A DNA stretch of 64,000 bases from Pseudomonas syringae KCTC 12500 (GTDB lineage Bacteria; Pseudomonadota; Gammaproteobacteria; Pseudomonadales; Pseudomonadaceae). The stretch's first letter is position 1. Each line of letters starts with the position of its first letter. The DNA lies in assembly GCF_000507185.2 (NCBI RefSeq), contig NZ_AYTM02000002.1, forward strand, positions 5,429,501-5,493,500, in the 5' to 3' direction. A model generated the notes under the pieces. It saw only the letters and a list, made by a program, of their open reading frames with translations, was not told the DNA's origin and made no database searches. Positions 38,535 through 48,600 of the stretch are shown here, one piece after another. The position numbers and the translations under genes were made by a program.

Positions 38535-39140
38535 ATGGCCATGTATTACGTTGCAATTGCAATGCTCACCTTGCTGCTGGTGCCAGGGCCGACTAATTCG
38601 CTGCTGCTGCAATCAGGCATCAGTCGCGGGCTGGGCATGTATTCGCTGAAGCTGGTCGCTGCCGAGTGGGCGGCTTATCTGATTCAGATCACCTCCTGGG
38701 GTTTGTCCATCGACGCAATGATCGAAAACTATGGCTGGGTGGTGGTCGCGACCAAAGTTCTGGCCGTGATGTTCCTGTTCTATATTTCTCTGAAATTATG
38801 GTTTTCGATTCAACAGGACACCGATGGAAAGTCAGCGCCGATTTCGATCCGAGCGTTGTTTTTGGCAACACTCAACAATCCAAAAGGGCTGTTTTTCGCT
38901 ACGATCATAGCGCCCGCTGGAACCTTTTTGCACTTGGAAAGTTATGGGGCATTCATGACTGTTTTTTCGTTGGTCGTTATTCCTGTCGGAATAACGTGGG
39001 TCGCGTTGGGCGCATTTTTCGGCCGAAAGCTACCCTCGTTACTATCGGGCAATCGAGTCAACCGATTTGTTTCATTGGTCATTGGACTGTTCGCGATTAT
39101 TGCCTTGTATAACGTGGCCACCACCGCGATCTTCGCCTGA
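38535..39140 (+). CDS. LysE/RhtB-family exporter in the lipopeptide island
   Basis: 201 residues, about six hydrophobic segments, with the family hallmark LLLVPGPTNSLLLQSGISRG near the start (P-G-P-T/N), then ATKVLAVMFLFYISLKLWF and LATLNNPKGLFFATI. ATG 38535 follows GGAG by 8 bases. Only distantly like the LysE protein at 19371. RhtB relatives export homoserine and threonine; both are predicted building blocks of the peptide made by the NRPS here, so a role in balancing these pools is possible but unproven. Confidence 0.82.
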   Translation: MAMYYVAIAMLTLLLVPGPTNSLLLQSGISRGLGMYSLKLVAAEWAAYLIQITSWGLSIDAMIENYGWVVVATKVLAVMFLFYISLKLWFSIQQDTDGKSAPISIRALFLATLNNPKGLFFATIIAPAGTFLHLESYGAFMTVFSLVVIPVGITWVALGAFFGRKLPSLLSGNRVNRFVSLVIGLFAIIALYNVATTAIFA

Positions 39141-39237
39141 GTTATTCAACCCGACAGTACCCCGCCATACGCCATCTATTAAATGTGTACCGACCGTTGA
39201 TTGTACTTATGAGGTTAATAATGAGTGGAGTGGTCAC

Positions 39238-39735
39238 GTGAGCTACCGTGGCATTGTGCTCAGTGAAGATGAAGAGGTCGAGTTGAATCGGCGCTTTGAA
39301 TCCATCACGGTCAGTCAGCGCGAAGGCCGCCGGGCGCAGGTGATTTTGCTCGCTGCACAAGGCTGCTCGCGTAACGAGATTGCCAGGTTGACCGGGCTAT
39401 CGGTTGTTTCAGTCACCCGCTGGTGCAAGCGCTTCCGAGAGCTGCGCCTGCAAGGTCTGGTGGATCTGCCTGGAAGAGGCCGCAAGTCATCCCTGCCAGC
39501 GGAAGCCTTGAGGAAAGCCCTTGATCAAGTCACTCAGCCGTGTGTAGGTCACGCTCGCTGGAGCTGTCGAAGCATGGCGAAGCTTGTCGGTATATCGCCG
39601 GCCAGCGTCCAGCGCATATGGGCCGCCAACAACATAAGACCACACTTGGCAAACGTATCAGAACTGCACAGCGGTTCGGACGTCGAAGAAAAATCCAGTA
39701 AGGGTGGCGGGGGGATATCCGAAACGCCCGAATAA
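39238..39735 (+). CDS. Orphan IS630-type helix-turn-helix protein (transposase N-terminal part)
   Basis: About 165 residues from GTG 39238 (GGAG 8 bases before). Residues 1-130 look like the DNA-binding part of IS630-family transposases: REGRRAQVILLAAQGCSRNE, IARLTGLSVVSVTRWCKRFR, GLVDLPGRGRKSSL, ARWSCRSMAKLVGISPASVQ. Where a full transposase continues into the catalytic DDE domain, this one diverges into a short Ser/Gly-rich tail and stops. Either a truncated insertion sequence or a captured DNA-binding protein. The following 237 bases (39736-39972) hold no gene I recognise. Confidence 0.6.
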   Translation: MSYRGIVLSEDEEVELNRRFESITVSQREGRRAQVILLAAQGCSRNEIARLTGLSVVSVTRWCKRFRELRLQGLVDLPGRGRKSSLPAEALRKALDQVTQPCVGHARWSCRSMAKLVGISPASVQRIWAANNIRPHLANVSELHSGSDVEEKSSKGGGGISETPE

Positions 39736-39972
39736 AGCGTTGATGTTCTGTTATGACCAGCCAGACCAGGGACAGACTCTACAGCTTGCACAGCCAGAAC
39801 ATGCTTGCACAAGAGCAACTGATCAAGCCGCTTATCGCAATGTCATCTACTGCACCGGACTGCCTGCGGGTCAAATGATCAGTGTCATTTAGTACCGGTT
39901 CAGCGATTGCTGCAATCCCTGCGACGCCCAAGTGGTTCCTGATGCGACGCAACCCGCTAGGCCGGGTTGCTC

Positions 39973-40179
39973 TCAGTCATGATTGGGCATTGGCTCGCGG
40001 CGCGCAAGGATCAAATCCCGCTCCGAATAAAAGCCCTGCACCAGACGATTCTTTGACCGGTACTCGCACATCACCAGCAGAGTGTCCGGGAGAGGAGTGA
40101 TCGCAGCTTCATGCTTGACCACCATGATTTTGCCGCCCGAGCGAAGGCGTACATGTGCTCCTGGTTCGAATGTGCCCAT
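39973..40179 (-). CDS. Small YodC-like (DUF2158-type) protein
   Basis: 68 residues starting GTFEPGAHVRLRSGGKIMVV, the pattern of the small YodC/DUF2158 family (x-F-x-G-D-x-V-x-L-K-S-G-G-P-x-M-T-V). Function of the family is unknown. GAGGAA stands 8 bases before its ATG and only 10 bases separate it from the efflux gene, so it is the last cistron of the syrF-efflux unit. Confidence 0.65.
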   Translation of the reverse strand: MGTFEPGAHVRLRSGGKIMVVKHEAAITPLPDTLLVMCEYRSKNRLVQGFYSERDLILARREPMPNHD

Positions 40180-40189
40180 CTTCAGTTCC

Positions 40190-41608
40190 TCACAAGGGTT
40201 TTGATGTACGCTCTGTCCAGCCGCCGCCCAGCGCCTTGTAGAGATTGACTTCGGCAGTCAGCTGCGACAGTCGGTCGGTGATCAGGGTTTGTTGAGCGCT
40301 GAATAAAGAGCGTTGTGCGTCGAGGAATGTCAGGCTGCTATCGACGCCAATGCGATAGCGGCGTTCGGCAAGGCTGTAATACTCCTGGCTTGCCTGTACA
40401 AGGTCGCTCTGCGCTTTCAGCTGACGTTTGTAGGTCTGGCGCGCAGCCAGACCATCGGAGACCTCCTGAAAGGCGGTCTGTATCGATTTTTCGTACTTTG
40501 AAACGCTTATATCCTTCTGGATCTTCGAATAATCAAGGCTTGCCCGCAGACTGCCGGCGTTGAAAATCGGGATATTGATCTGCGGCGAAAACACCCAGCC
40601 TCCCGAACCCGCTTTAAACAGGCCGGACAGCTCGGTGCTGGATGTACCGGCGTTGGCCGTCAGGGTAATACTCGGGAAGAACGCCGCTCGCGCAGCCCCG
40701 ATACTGGCGTTGGCCGACTGCAACTGGTATTCGGCTTCCAGAATGTCCGGGCGTCGTTGCAGCAGGTCAGAAGGCAGCCCCGCAGGCACTTCAGCGAGCC
40801 ATTCCGAGGACAACGGACGGCTGGGCGCGGTGTCCGCAACCGCCGTGCCCACCAGCAAGGTCAGGTTATTGAGGTCCTGGGCGACCTGGCGCTGGAACAT
40901 CGCCAGACTTGCTCGTGCGCTCTCCACCGATGTACGCGACTGGGCCAGGTCCAGTGACGAGGAAGCGCCGACTTGCTGGCTACGAGTGGTCAGCCTCAGG
41001 CTTTTTTCGTAGGACATCAGCGTGTCCTGAGTCAAGGCTAACAGCTCCTGGTCGGCACGCCAGGTAAGGTAAGCGGTGGCGACACTCGCCACCAGACTGA
41101 GTTGAGCGCTGCGCTGGGCCTCTTCGCTGGACAAATAGGTGAGCGAGGCCTGATCGCTGAGGCTGCGTATGCGTCCGAACAAATCCAGTTCATAGGAACT
41201 GATGCCCAGCGTCGCCGAATAAGTACCGCTGGTCACCGGTCCGCCGGTCTGCGTGATACTGGCGGGCTGGCGTTGACGGGTACCGCTGCCCGTGGCGCTG
41301 ATCGCGGGAAACAGATCGGCGCGCTGAATGCGATATTGCGCTTGATAGGCCTCGACGTTGAGTGCTGCCACGCGCAAGTCACGATTGTTGAGCAGGGCGC
41401 TTTCGATAAGTTGTTGCAGCGTAGGGTCGCGGAACAGGTCACGCCATCCCATGTCCGCCGCCAGTGGGCCAGAAAGCGCTGGCGCCGAGTCGAAAGATTG
41501 TGGGTAGTGTGCGGCAACCGGGGCTGCCGGGCGCTGATAGTCCGGAATCAACGAGCAGCCGCTCAACGACAGTACGGCAAATAGCCATGGGCTAACGGAT
41601 TTGTTCAT
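40190..41608 (-). CDS. Outer-membrane efflux lipoprotein (NodT/OprM family)
   Basis: 472 residues. The signal peptide ends in the lipobox LSLSGC (C18). Two repeated TolC-type halves follow: [36 protein letters not shown] marks the first, and [34 protein letters not shown] the second. It forms a trimeric exit duct for tripartite pumps. Its ATG overlaps the TGA of the syrF-like gene (ATGA), so it is translated from the regulator's mRNA; an upstream in-frame ATG at 41710 lies inside syrF and is not a likely start. It probably serves the PseE-type adaptor for lipopeptide export (inference). Confidence 0.87.
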   Translation of the reverse strand: MNKSVSPWLFAVLSLSGCSLIPDYQRPAAPVAAHYPQSFDSAPALSGPLAADMGWRDLFRDPTLQQLIESALLNNRDLRVAALNVEAYQAQYRIQRADLFPAISATGSGTRQRQPASITQTGGPVTSGTYSATLGISSYELDLFGRIRSLSDQASLTYLSSEEAQRSAQLSLVASVATAYLTWRADQELLALTQDTLMSYEKSLRLTTRSQQVGASSSLDLAQSRTSVESARASLAMFQRQVAQDLNNLTLLVGTAVADTAPSRPLSSEWLAEVPAGLPSDLLQRRPDILEAEYQLQSANASIGAARAAFFPSITLTANAGTSSTELSGLFKAGSGGWVFSPQINIPIFNAGSLRASLDYSKIQKDISVSKYEKSIQTAFQEVSDGLAARQTYKRQLKAQSDLVQASQEYYSLAERRYRIGVDSSLTFLDAQRSLFSAQQTLITDRLSQLTAEVNLYKALGGGWTERTSKPL

Positions 41609-42435
41609 TCTGCGCATACCAGCCACTTGGCCAGCCCATGTCGACCGCTGATACCCAGCTTGGCGGCGGAGCGTTTCAGATAGGTTTCGACAGAACTGCT
41701 CTTGACGCAAAGCTTCTCTGCGATTTCAGGAACTGTGCTGCCCGCGAGGAATTCCAGACATGCCTCTTTCTCCCGTGCCGAGAGTGAGACGTCGCAGGCA
41801 CGCAAGCGCTCGTTGAACTCGCTTTGCAATTGCTTGTGCTCGAGGGAAAGCGGGCCATGGGACAGCGGCCCCCCAGCGCTTTTCATACCGGATTGGCGAT
41901 GGGCGCGGGCATGGCGCTCCGACAAAGGCAGCAGGGCCTCCGAGAGGTATTTCAAAAAAGACAGTTCTTGCAACGAGTAATCTTTGTCAGCTTGCGGACG
42001 GTGCAGTGAGATCACACAACAGCGATTGGCCTTGCGCGAAATCATGCTGCACTGGTGGGAGGTTCCGAGACAGTCATTGCCTTGCTGGTTTTTCATCCGG
42101 GCGTTCAGGTGAATCAGCAGGTCGTCCTCTACCTCCAGCACGCGCTTGACCAGTGGATGGTCGCTGCGGTGTCTGGCACGGGTCGGACACACCGTTTGCA
42201 TCTGCGGATTCAACTCAGCGCCCGCGTAGCCCAGCAACTGTACATCGGTCACCGTCGCCTGACTGTCATCAACGGTCCACTCGCTCAGTTCCACACGGCT
42301 TACAGCCAGCGATGTATTGATTAACTGGTACATGTTGCTCAGAAACATGTCATCTCCGACGCTAGACACCAGCTTCCCGAGTTCCAGATAAACGTGCGTT
42401 TTCACTTCATCTTTGGCATTCACTTGTCGGTTCAT
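41605..42435 (-). CDS. syrF: SyrF-like LuxR-type activator
   Basis: 276 residues. Same design as the syrG-like protein: an N-terminal domain of unknown ligand and a C-terminal helix-turn-helix ([46 protein letters not shown]). In P. syringae SyrF is activated by SalA and binds syr-syp boxes upstream of synthesis and export genes. Its position directly after the terminal synthetase gene on the same strand matches the syrF-syrE arrangement as I recall it. A syr-syp box lies 184 bases before its start; the stop codon overlaps the efflux gene. Confidence 0.83.
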   Translation of the reverse strand: MNRQVNAKDEVKTHVYLELGKLVSSVGDDMFLSNMYQLINTSLAVSRVELSEWTVDDSQATVTDVQLLGYAGAELNPQMQTVCPTRARHRSDHPLVKRVLEVEDDLLIHLNARMKNQQGNDCLGTSHQCSMISRKANRCCVISLHRPQADKDYSLQELSFLKYLSEALLPLSERHARAHRQSGMKSAGGPLSHGPLSLEHKQLQSEFNERLRACDVSLSAREKEACLEFLAGSTVPEIAEKLCVKSSSVETYLKRSAAKLGISGRHGLAKWLVCAE

Positions 42436-42618
42436 ATGTCCATTCCTGAAGATCAGAAGTTGCGTGCAATTCTGTCGCCCAGACTGTGAATTCGGCCCTA
42501 AGACCGCTCAAATCCTTCGCGCCTCAACATCACTCGAATCCGGTATCAAGCGCGATTATCTTCACAAGAAACGATTCAGCTTGAGGCTCCAATTAAGCTG
42601 AGTTGTGCAGGAAAAGTC

Positions 42619-42638
42619 TGTCACGGGATACCGGGACA
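42619..42638 (-). promoter_or_regulatory. syr-syp box before syrF, nested in a larger palindrome
   Basis: On the minus strand TGTCCCGGTATCCCGTGACA fits the syr-syp box consensus TGTCCCG-N6-CGGGACA except at one position. It lies within a second, perfect 10-bp inverted repeat, TTGTGCAGGA at 42603-42612 and TCCTGCACAA at 42639-42648. The outer repeat lies between the synthetase stop and the syrF start and could act as a hairpin at the end of the synthetase mRNA. Confidence 0.72.
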
Positions 42639-42676
42639 TCCTGCACAACCGAGCGGTTACCCGTCAGAAAGTGCGG

Positions 42677-45600
42677 CTATCGAACATGGACCTCTTCACT
42701 GCTGCTCATTTGGACGGGCTCCTTGTCGAGCGCTCGCGAGATCGCCTGGCCCAATGCGCTGACGTGAGGCGCCCTGACCAGTGTGTCGTGGGTGCCGGGA
42801 AGCGCTGTAACGCTCACCGGTGTCTCAAGCAAAGCCCCCCAACCCAGCAGCGGATCGGTGCGCTCCTGCCCGCTGGCGGTAAACAGTGTCACGTGAAGCG
42901 GGGCGGGCAGGCTGACATAGGCACTGATGGCGATGTGGGTCGCATGGGCCACCGCAAGATGGCTGCGTAGCATGGTGGCATCGACGTTCTGCGGCAGTTC
43001 TTCCGGAAGCAGGCGCTGTGCCATGCAAAATGCCAGCATTTCCTCGACGGCATCCGCGCTGGCCAGCTCGGTGAGCTGCCGGAGAACCTCGGGATCAAGC
43101 TGCTCGGGTAGCCAGCTCATCAGGAATTGACCTTCGCTCAATACCTCCGGCGCTTGCTGCTCAAGACGCGCGGAGGTGTCGATGATGCCGAGGAACTCCA
43201 GCTGTTCGCCGCTGGATTGCAGTTGGCGGGCCATTTCATAAGCGATAAGACCACCTGCAGACCAGCCGCCGATCCGGTAAGGCCCTCGCGGTTGTACTTG
43301 GCGAATCGCTGCCAGGTAATGCGCAGCCATGGCCGGCACCTCAAGCAGCGGCTTCTCTCCAGCTGCCAGGCCACTGGCGGCCAAGCCATAGAGCGGCACC
43401 TGTGGGTCGATTGCCGCGGCCAGATCGCGCACGTACTGCACTTCGCCGCCCAACGGGTGGACCAGGAACAGCGGCCTTTTCGAGCCAGTGCGACGGACCG
43501 GTACCAGATTGCTGTGATGGCCGGGACGTGTCTGGCTGTCCAGTGTCCTGGCGAAACCGGCAATGGTCGGCTCGATGAACAGATCGCGGACAGCGATCGG
43601 TTTGCCGAGTACCTTGCGCAAACGCGACGCCATCTGCACGGCCATCAGCGAAATACCGCCCAGCCTGAAGAAGTCGTCATGGCGACTGACCTTGTCCAGC
43701 TTGAGCAACTCCTTCCAGAGGTTGGCGAGGGCGATCTCGGTGTCGCCTTCGGGCGCTTCGTAAGGCAGGTCTTCAGGTTGTTCGTCCTCGACCGTCGCAG
43801 CGACAGTCGCGGTATGCGCCGAACTCGGCAGCGCTGGCGTATTGTCCAGCACTTGACCGATCGACTGCTGTGCGTCAGTCACCATGTTCTCCAGAACCCT
43901 GGAAAACAGCTGCATGATGGTCTGCACAGTGGTTTTGTCGAACAGGTCGCTGGAGTATTGCAGGCCGCCGCTCAGGCTTTCGCCGGTATCGGCGAGTGAC
44001 AACGAAAGGTCGAACTGCGTGGTGATATGGGCACTGTCGATCGACTCGACCTCCAGGCCGGGCATTTGCAGCACCGAAGGGGGCGTGTTGTCCAGGCTCA
44101 GCATCACTTGGAACAATGGGCTGTGGCTCATGCTGCGGGTTGGCTGCAAGGCGCTTACCACTTGCTCGAACGGCAGATCCTGATGACTGTAGGCAGCCAG
44201 AGTGATGTCTTTGATCCGACCGAGCACTTCACTCAGTCGGGTCTCTCGGCAGGTTGCCACACGCAATGCCAGCGTATTGGCAAAGAAGCCGATCAATGGC
44301 TCCAGCTCCGGGCGTTGACGGTTGGCGACAGGCGTACCGACTACTACATCATTCTGGCCGCTGAGGTGACTCATGAGCATCGACCAGCCTGCCAGCAGGA
44401 CCATGAACAATGTGCTGCCCTGAGCCTGACTGAAGGCACGCAAGTCGGCACTCAGCTCTGGCGAGAGCACACAGTCGATCATCCCGCCGGTGTAGCTCTG
44501 GATGGCTGGGCGCGGACGGTCCAGTGGCAGGTTCAATACGCTTGGCGCACCTTCCAGATGCGTGCGCCAGAAGTCGATCTGAGCTTGCAGCGCCGGGCCG
44601 TCAAGGGATTGCCGTTGCCAGGCGGCGTAGTCCACGTATTGCAGTGGCAGCGCTGGCAGCGGGTCTTTCTGGCCTTGACTGAAGGCGGCGTAAAGCACGC
44701 TCACTTCCTGGGCAAGCACACTGTTGGACCAGCCATCGGAGACGATGTGGTGCAGCGTGATCAACAGCACATGTTCGGTATCCGCGACCTGCAGCAGATG
44801 CCCGCGCAGCATCGGGCCCTTGGTCAGATCGAACAGTTGCGTGGCATTTTCCTGACCCAGACGGGTCAGGGTCGCCGTGCGCTGGTCACTGGAAAGATCG
44901 CGCAGATCCTTGTGCAACAGCGGAAAGCGGGTATCGGCCGGGGCGATCTTCTGCACCGGTTCACCGTCCACCAGTTCAAAACGCGTGCGCAGGGTTTCGT
45001 GGCGTGCAACCAGGCGGTCCAGGGTTGCCTGCAAGGCAGGCGCATCGAGTTCCCCTGTCAGGCGCAACGCCATCGGCAGGTGGTAGGCCGCGCCGGCCGC
45101 GTGATCCAGATGATCGAGGAACCACAGACGTTGCTGGGAAAAGGACAGCGGCAGGCGGCCCGAACGATTGGCCTTCGGGATCGATTGCGCTTCACTGGGC
45201 GCAGTGGCGTTGACCAATGAAGCCAGGCCACGCACGGTCGGTGCGTCGAAGAGCTCACGCAAGGTGATTCGTGTACCAAGCTTGCGCCGCAGTCGTGACA
45301 GCAACTGCACAGCGAGCAACGAATGGCCGCCCAGCTCAAGGAACCCGTCGTTACGGCCCACCTGGTCCAGATGCAGCAGGGCTTTCCATATTTCGGCGAT
45401 GGCCTCTTCGGTTTCGCCTTGCGGCGCCTCGTATACCTTGCTGGCCAATGCGTCCTGGCCGGGGGCAGGCAGCGCGCGGCGATCGAGCTTGCCGTTGGCA
45501 GTCAGCGGCAGTGCGTCCAGATGGACGAAAGCGCTGGGCACCATGTACTCAGGCAGATGCTTGAGTAGTTCGGCGCGCAAGTGTTCGGCCGCCACCGCTT

Positions 45601-48600
45601 CCCCACAGACATACGCGACCAGGCGCTGGCTGTCCGAGTCTCCCTGGTTATCATTGCGGGCAATCACTATCGCCTCGCGGATGCCCGGCATGGCCAGCAG
45701 AACGTTTTCGATTTCACCCAGCTCGATACGGAAGCCGCGAACCTTCACCTGGAAGTCGTTGCGGCCCATGTATTCCAGCGTGCCGTCTGCCAGCCAGCGA
45801 CCCAGGTCGCCGGTTTTGTAAAGGCGTGCATTGGCGACATCGGAGAACCGGTCGACGATGAAACGTTCGGCACTCAGCTCGTCACGGTTGAGGTAACCGC
45901 GGGCCACACCGCGACCGCCAATGTGAATTTCACCGACGACGCCCAGTGGCGCCGGCTCGCCACGCGCATCCAGAACATGCACTTGAACGTTGGCGATGGG
46001 GCGGCCGATGCTTGGTTTTTCACCCAGATCGCGGATCAGATCGATGGTCGCGTCCACTGTGCATTCGGTCGGGCCATACATGTTGTAAAAGCGGATGGTC
46101 GGGCAGTTGCGCAGTTTCTCCCAGGTGCTGGCGTTAATCGCTTCGCCACCCAGCAGCACGCTGACCGGCTGATAGCTGCTGCGTTCCAGCAAACCGGCCG
46201 AGAGCAGGGTGTCGAGCTGCGACGGCGTCGAGTCGAAGGCATGAACCTGATGGGCTTCGAGGAAGTCCAGCAGTTCGCTGCCGTTGGCACGCAGCAGTTG
46301 CGGGATGATCACCAGCGTGTGGCCGGAGAACAATTGCGAGATGCCTTTGATCGACATGTCGAAGAAGAAGCCGGCATTTAGCGCCACGGTGGCCGGGGTA
46401 GGGCAATGCTGGTGGGTCGTGCGGGTCAGCACGTTCCAGAAGTTGAACACCGAGTGATGCTCGACCATCACACCTTTCGACTGGCCTGTGGAGCCTGACG
46501 TGTAGATCACGTAGGCCAGGTTTTCCGCCGTCAGGCTGTCGACCAGCGGATTGGCATCGAACGCCTGATCATCCGCCGCCAGCAGCGATTCAGCGCTGTC
46601 GAGCAGCATCAGTGGTGTATCGCCGGCCGGCAGACTGAGGGCGCTCTGGGTCAGCAGCGCACGCGGCTGGCTGTCCTGCAGCATGAAGGCCATGCGGTCA
46701 GTTGGGTGGGCAGGGTCGATCGGCACGTAGGCGGCGCCTGATTTGAGCACCCCCAGCAGGCCGACAATCATATCCAGACTGCGCTCGGCGCAGATGGCCA
46801 CGCGCTCGTCCGGTTGTACACCAAGTTGCAGCAGTTGCCGGGCTATGTGGTTGGCACGGCGGTTGAGCTGGCGATAGCTTAGCTGGCGGTCTTCGTAGAC
46901 CAGCGCCACGGCGTCAGGATTGCGGCGGACCTGGTCTTCGAACAAGGTATGGATCGGCACGACCGGTGCGAAGTCGTTGGCAGTGTCGTTGAAGTCGTTG
47001 AGCAGCAGTTGCCGCTCGGCCTGCGGAATCACTTCCAGGCTGCTTGCCAGGCGTGCCGGATCCTGCTCAAGGGCATTGACCAGCTCGGCAACCGCCTGAC
47101 CGAGGTAAGCGGCAATCCGATGCGGATCGATACCGCTGATGGACTGCGCAGTCAGCGAAAACCCGCTGCCCTCATTGGCCACGGCAATTTCGATCGGGTA
47201 GTTGGTACGGGTTTCGGATTCCTGGAAATGAATGCCTTCCCGCCCGGCCAGATCCTCGACGTTTTCCCCGGCAGTGTCCGTCAAATCACCGTGACGGCAG
47301 TTGAGGATCACGGTAAACATCGGCAGCGATGCATCCACCGCACTGCAGCGCTGCGCCAGGGCCAGAGGTGCCTGTTCGTGGGTCAGCAGGCCGCTGAGCT
47401 GTTGGTAGGCGTCCTGAACGATATCGCGCACGCTGTTCTGTTGCAGGCGAATACGCATCGGCAAGGTATTGATGAACATCCCCAGCGCATGGTTGGCGCC
47501 GGAGGTGCCTTGGGAACGTCCGGAAAGCACCGTACCGAAAATCCCGTCGTCGCGTCCGCTGGTGGCGGCCACCACCAAACCCCATGCCGCGTGGAACAGC
47601 ACCGAGGTGGGCACGCCCTGGGCCCGTGCGGTGCTATGGACCCGCGCGCTGAGGTCGTCGCTCAGTTCCTGCACCGAGCGCAGGATGACTGCGTCGCCGC
47701 CACGCACATCGAGCACGCCGTAGGGCGCGGTGGTGGTATCGACATCCCCCAGCAGTTGCCGGAAATAGGCTTCATGTTCGGCCTGGGAAACGCAGGCAGC
47801 CTGAGCGATGAAGTTGCGATACGGCTGCGAGGGCGGCAGGCTGTCCGCGCGTCCGTCCATCACCGCCTGGATCTCGCCCATGATCAGACGCAGGGTGACG
47901 TTGTCGCTGATAAGGTGATGGTCCAGCAACGCCATCAACCACTTTTCCTGCCGGGTATCGTAAGTGATATACGCGGCTATCAGCGGTGCCTGTTGCAGAT
48001 CCAGACGCAGATGGTAGGTGTCGGTGCGTTCGCGCAACATCTGCAAGGCGTCTTCGCCTGGCGCGGCGTCGAGCTGAATGACTGGCAACGTCGCCTGGCG
48101 ATGCACCACCTGTACCGGTTGCGACAAACCTTGCCAGCGCAAGGAGCTGCGCATGATGTCGTGGCGGTTGATCACCACTTGCAGTGCGCCGAGGAAGTTG
48201 TCGAGCAAGTCACGGCTGTCGAAGGTCGCAATGGTGCGCATCAGGTAGGCGTCGCCTTCTGACTGCAACAGATGGTGAAAGAGGATGCCTTCCTGCAACG
48301 ACGACAGTGGGTAGATATCCTGAACATTGGCGACGCCGCCTGCTACGTCGGCAACGATATGTTCCAGTTCCTGCTGGGTAAGCTTGACCAGCGGCAGCAT
48401 GTCCGGGGTCAACGCCGTGCAGTCGAGGGGAATCAGGTTCGCCGGGGCGACCCGTTCCGCCGTAGTGCCGCCCGCCAGGACAGCGGCCATGGCTTGCAGG
48501 GTCGGTGCCGAGAACACCGTCCCCACGTCCAGCAATAAGCCGATCTGACGCAAGCGCTCTATGAGGCTGATGACCAGAAAAGAATGGCCGCCCAGTTCGA

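Noticed and set aside
46949..48262. 437-codon + strand ORF inside the terminal NRPS
   Set aside because: Antisense shadow of the dual C/E domain; many similar long shadows occur across both NRPS genes.
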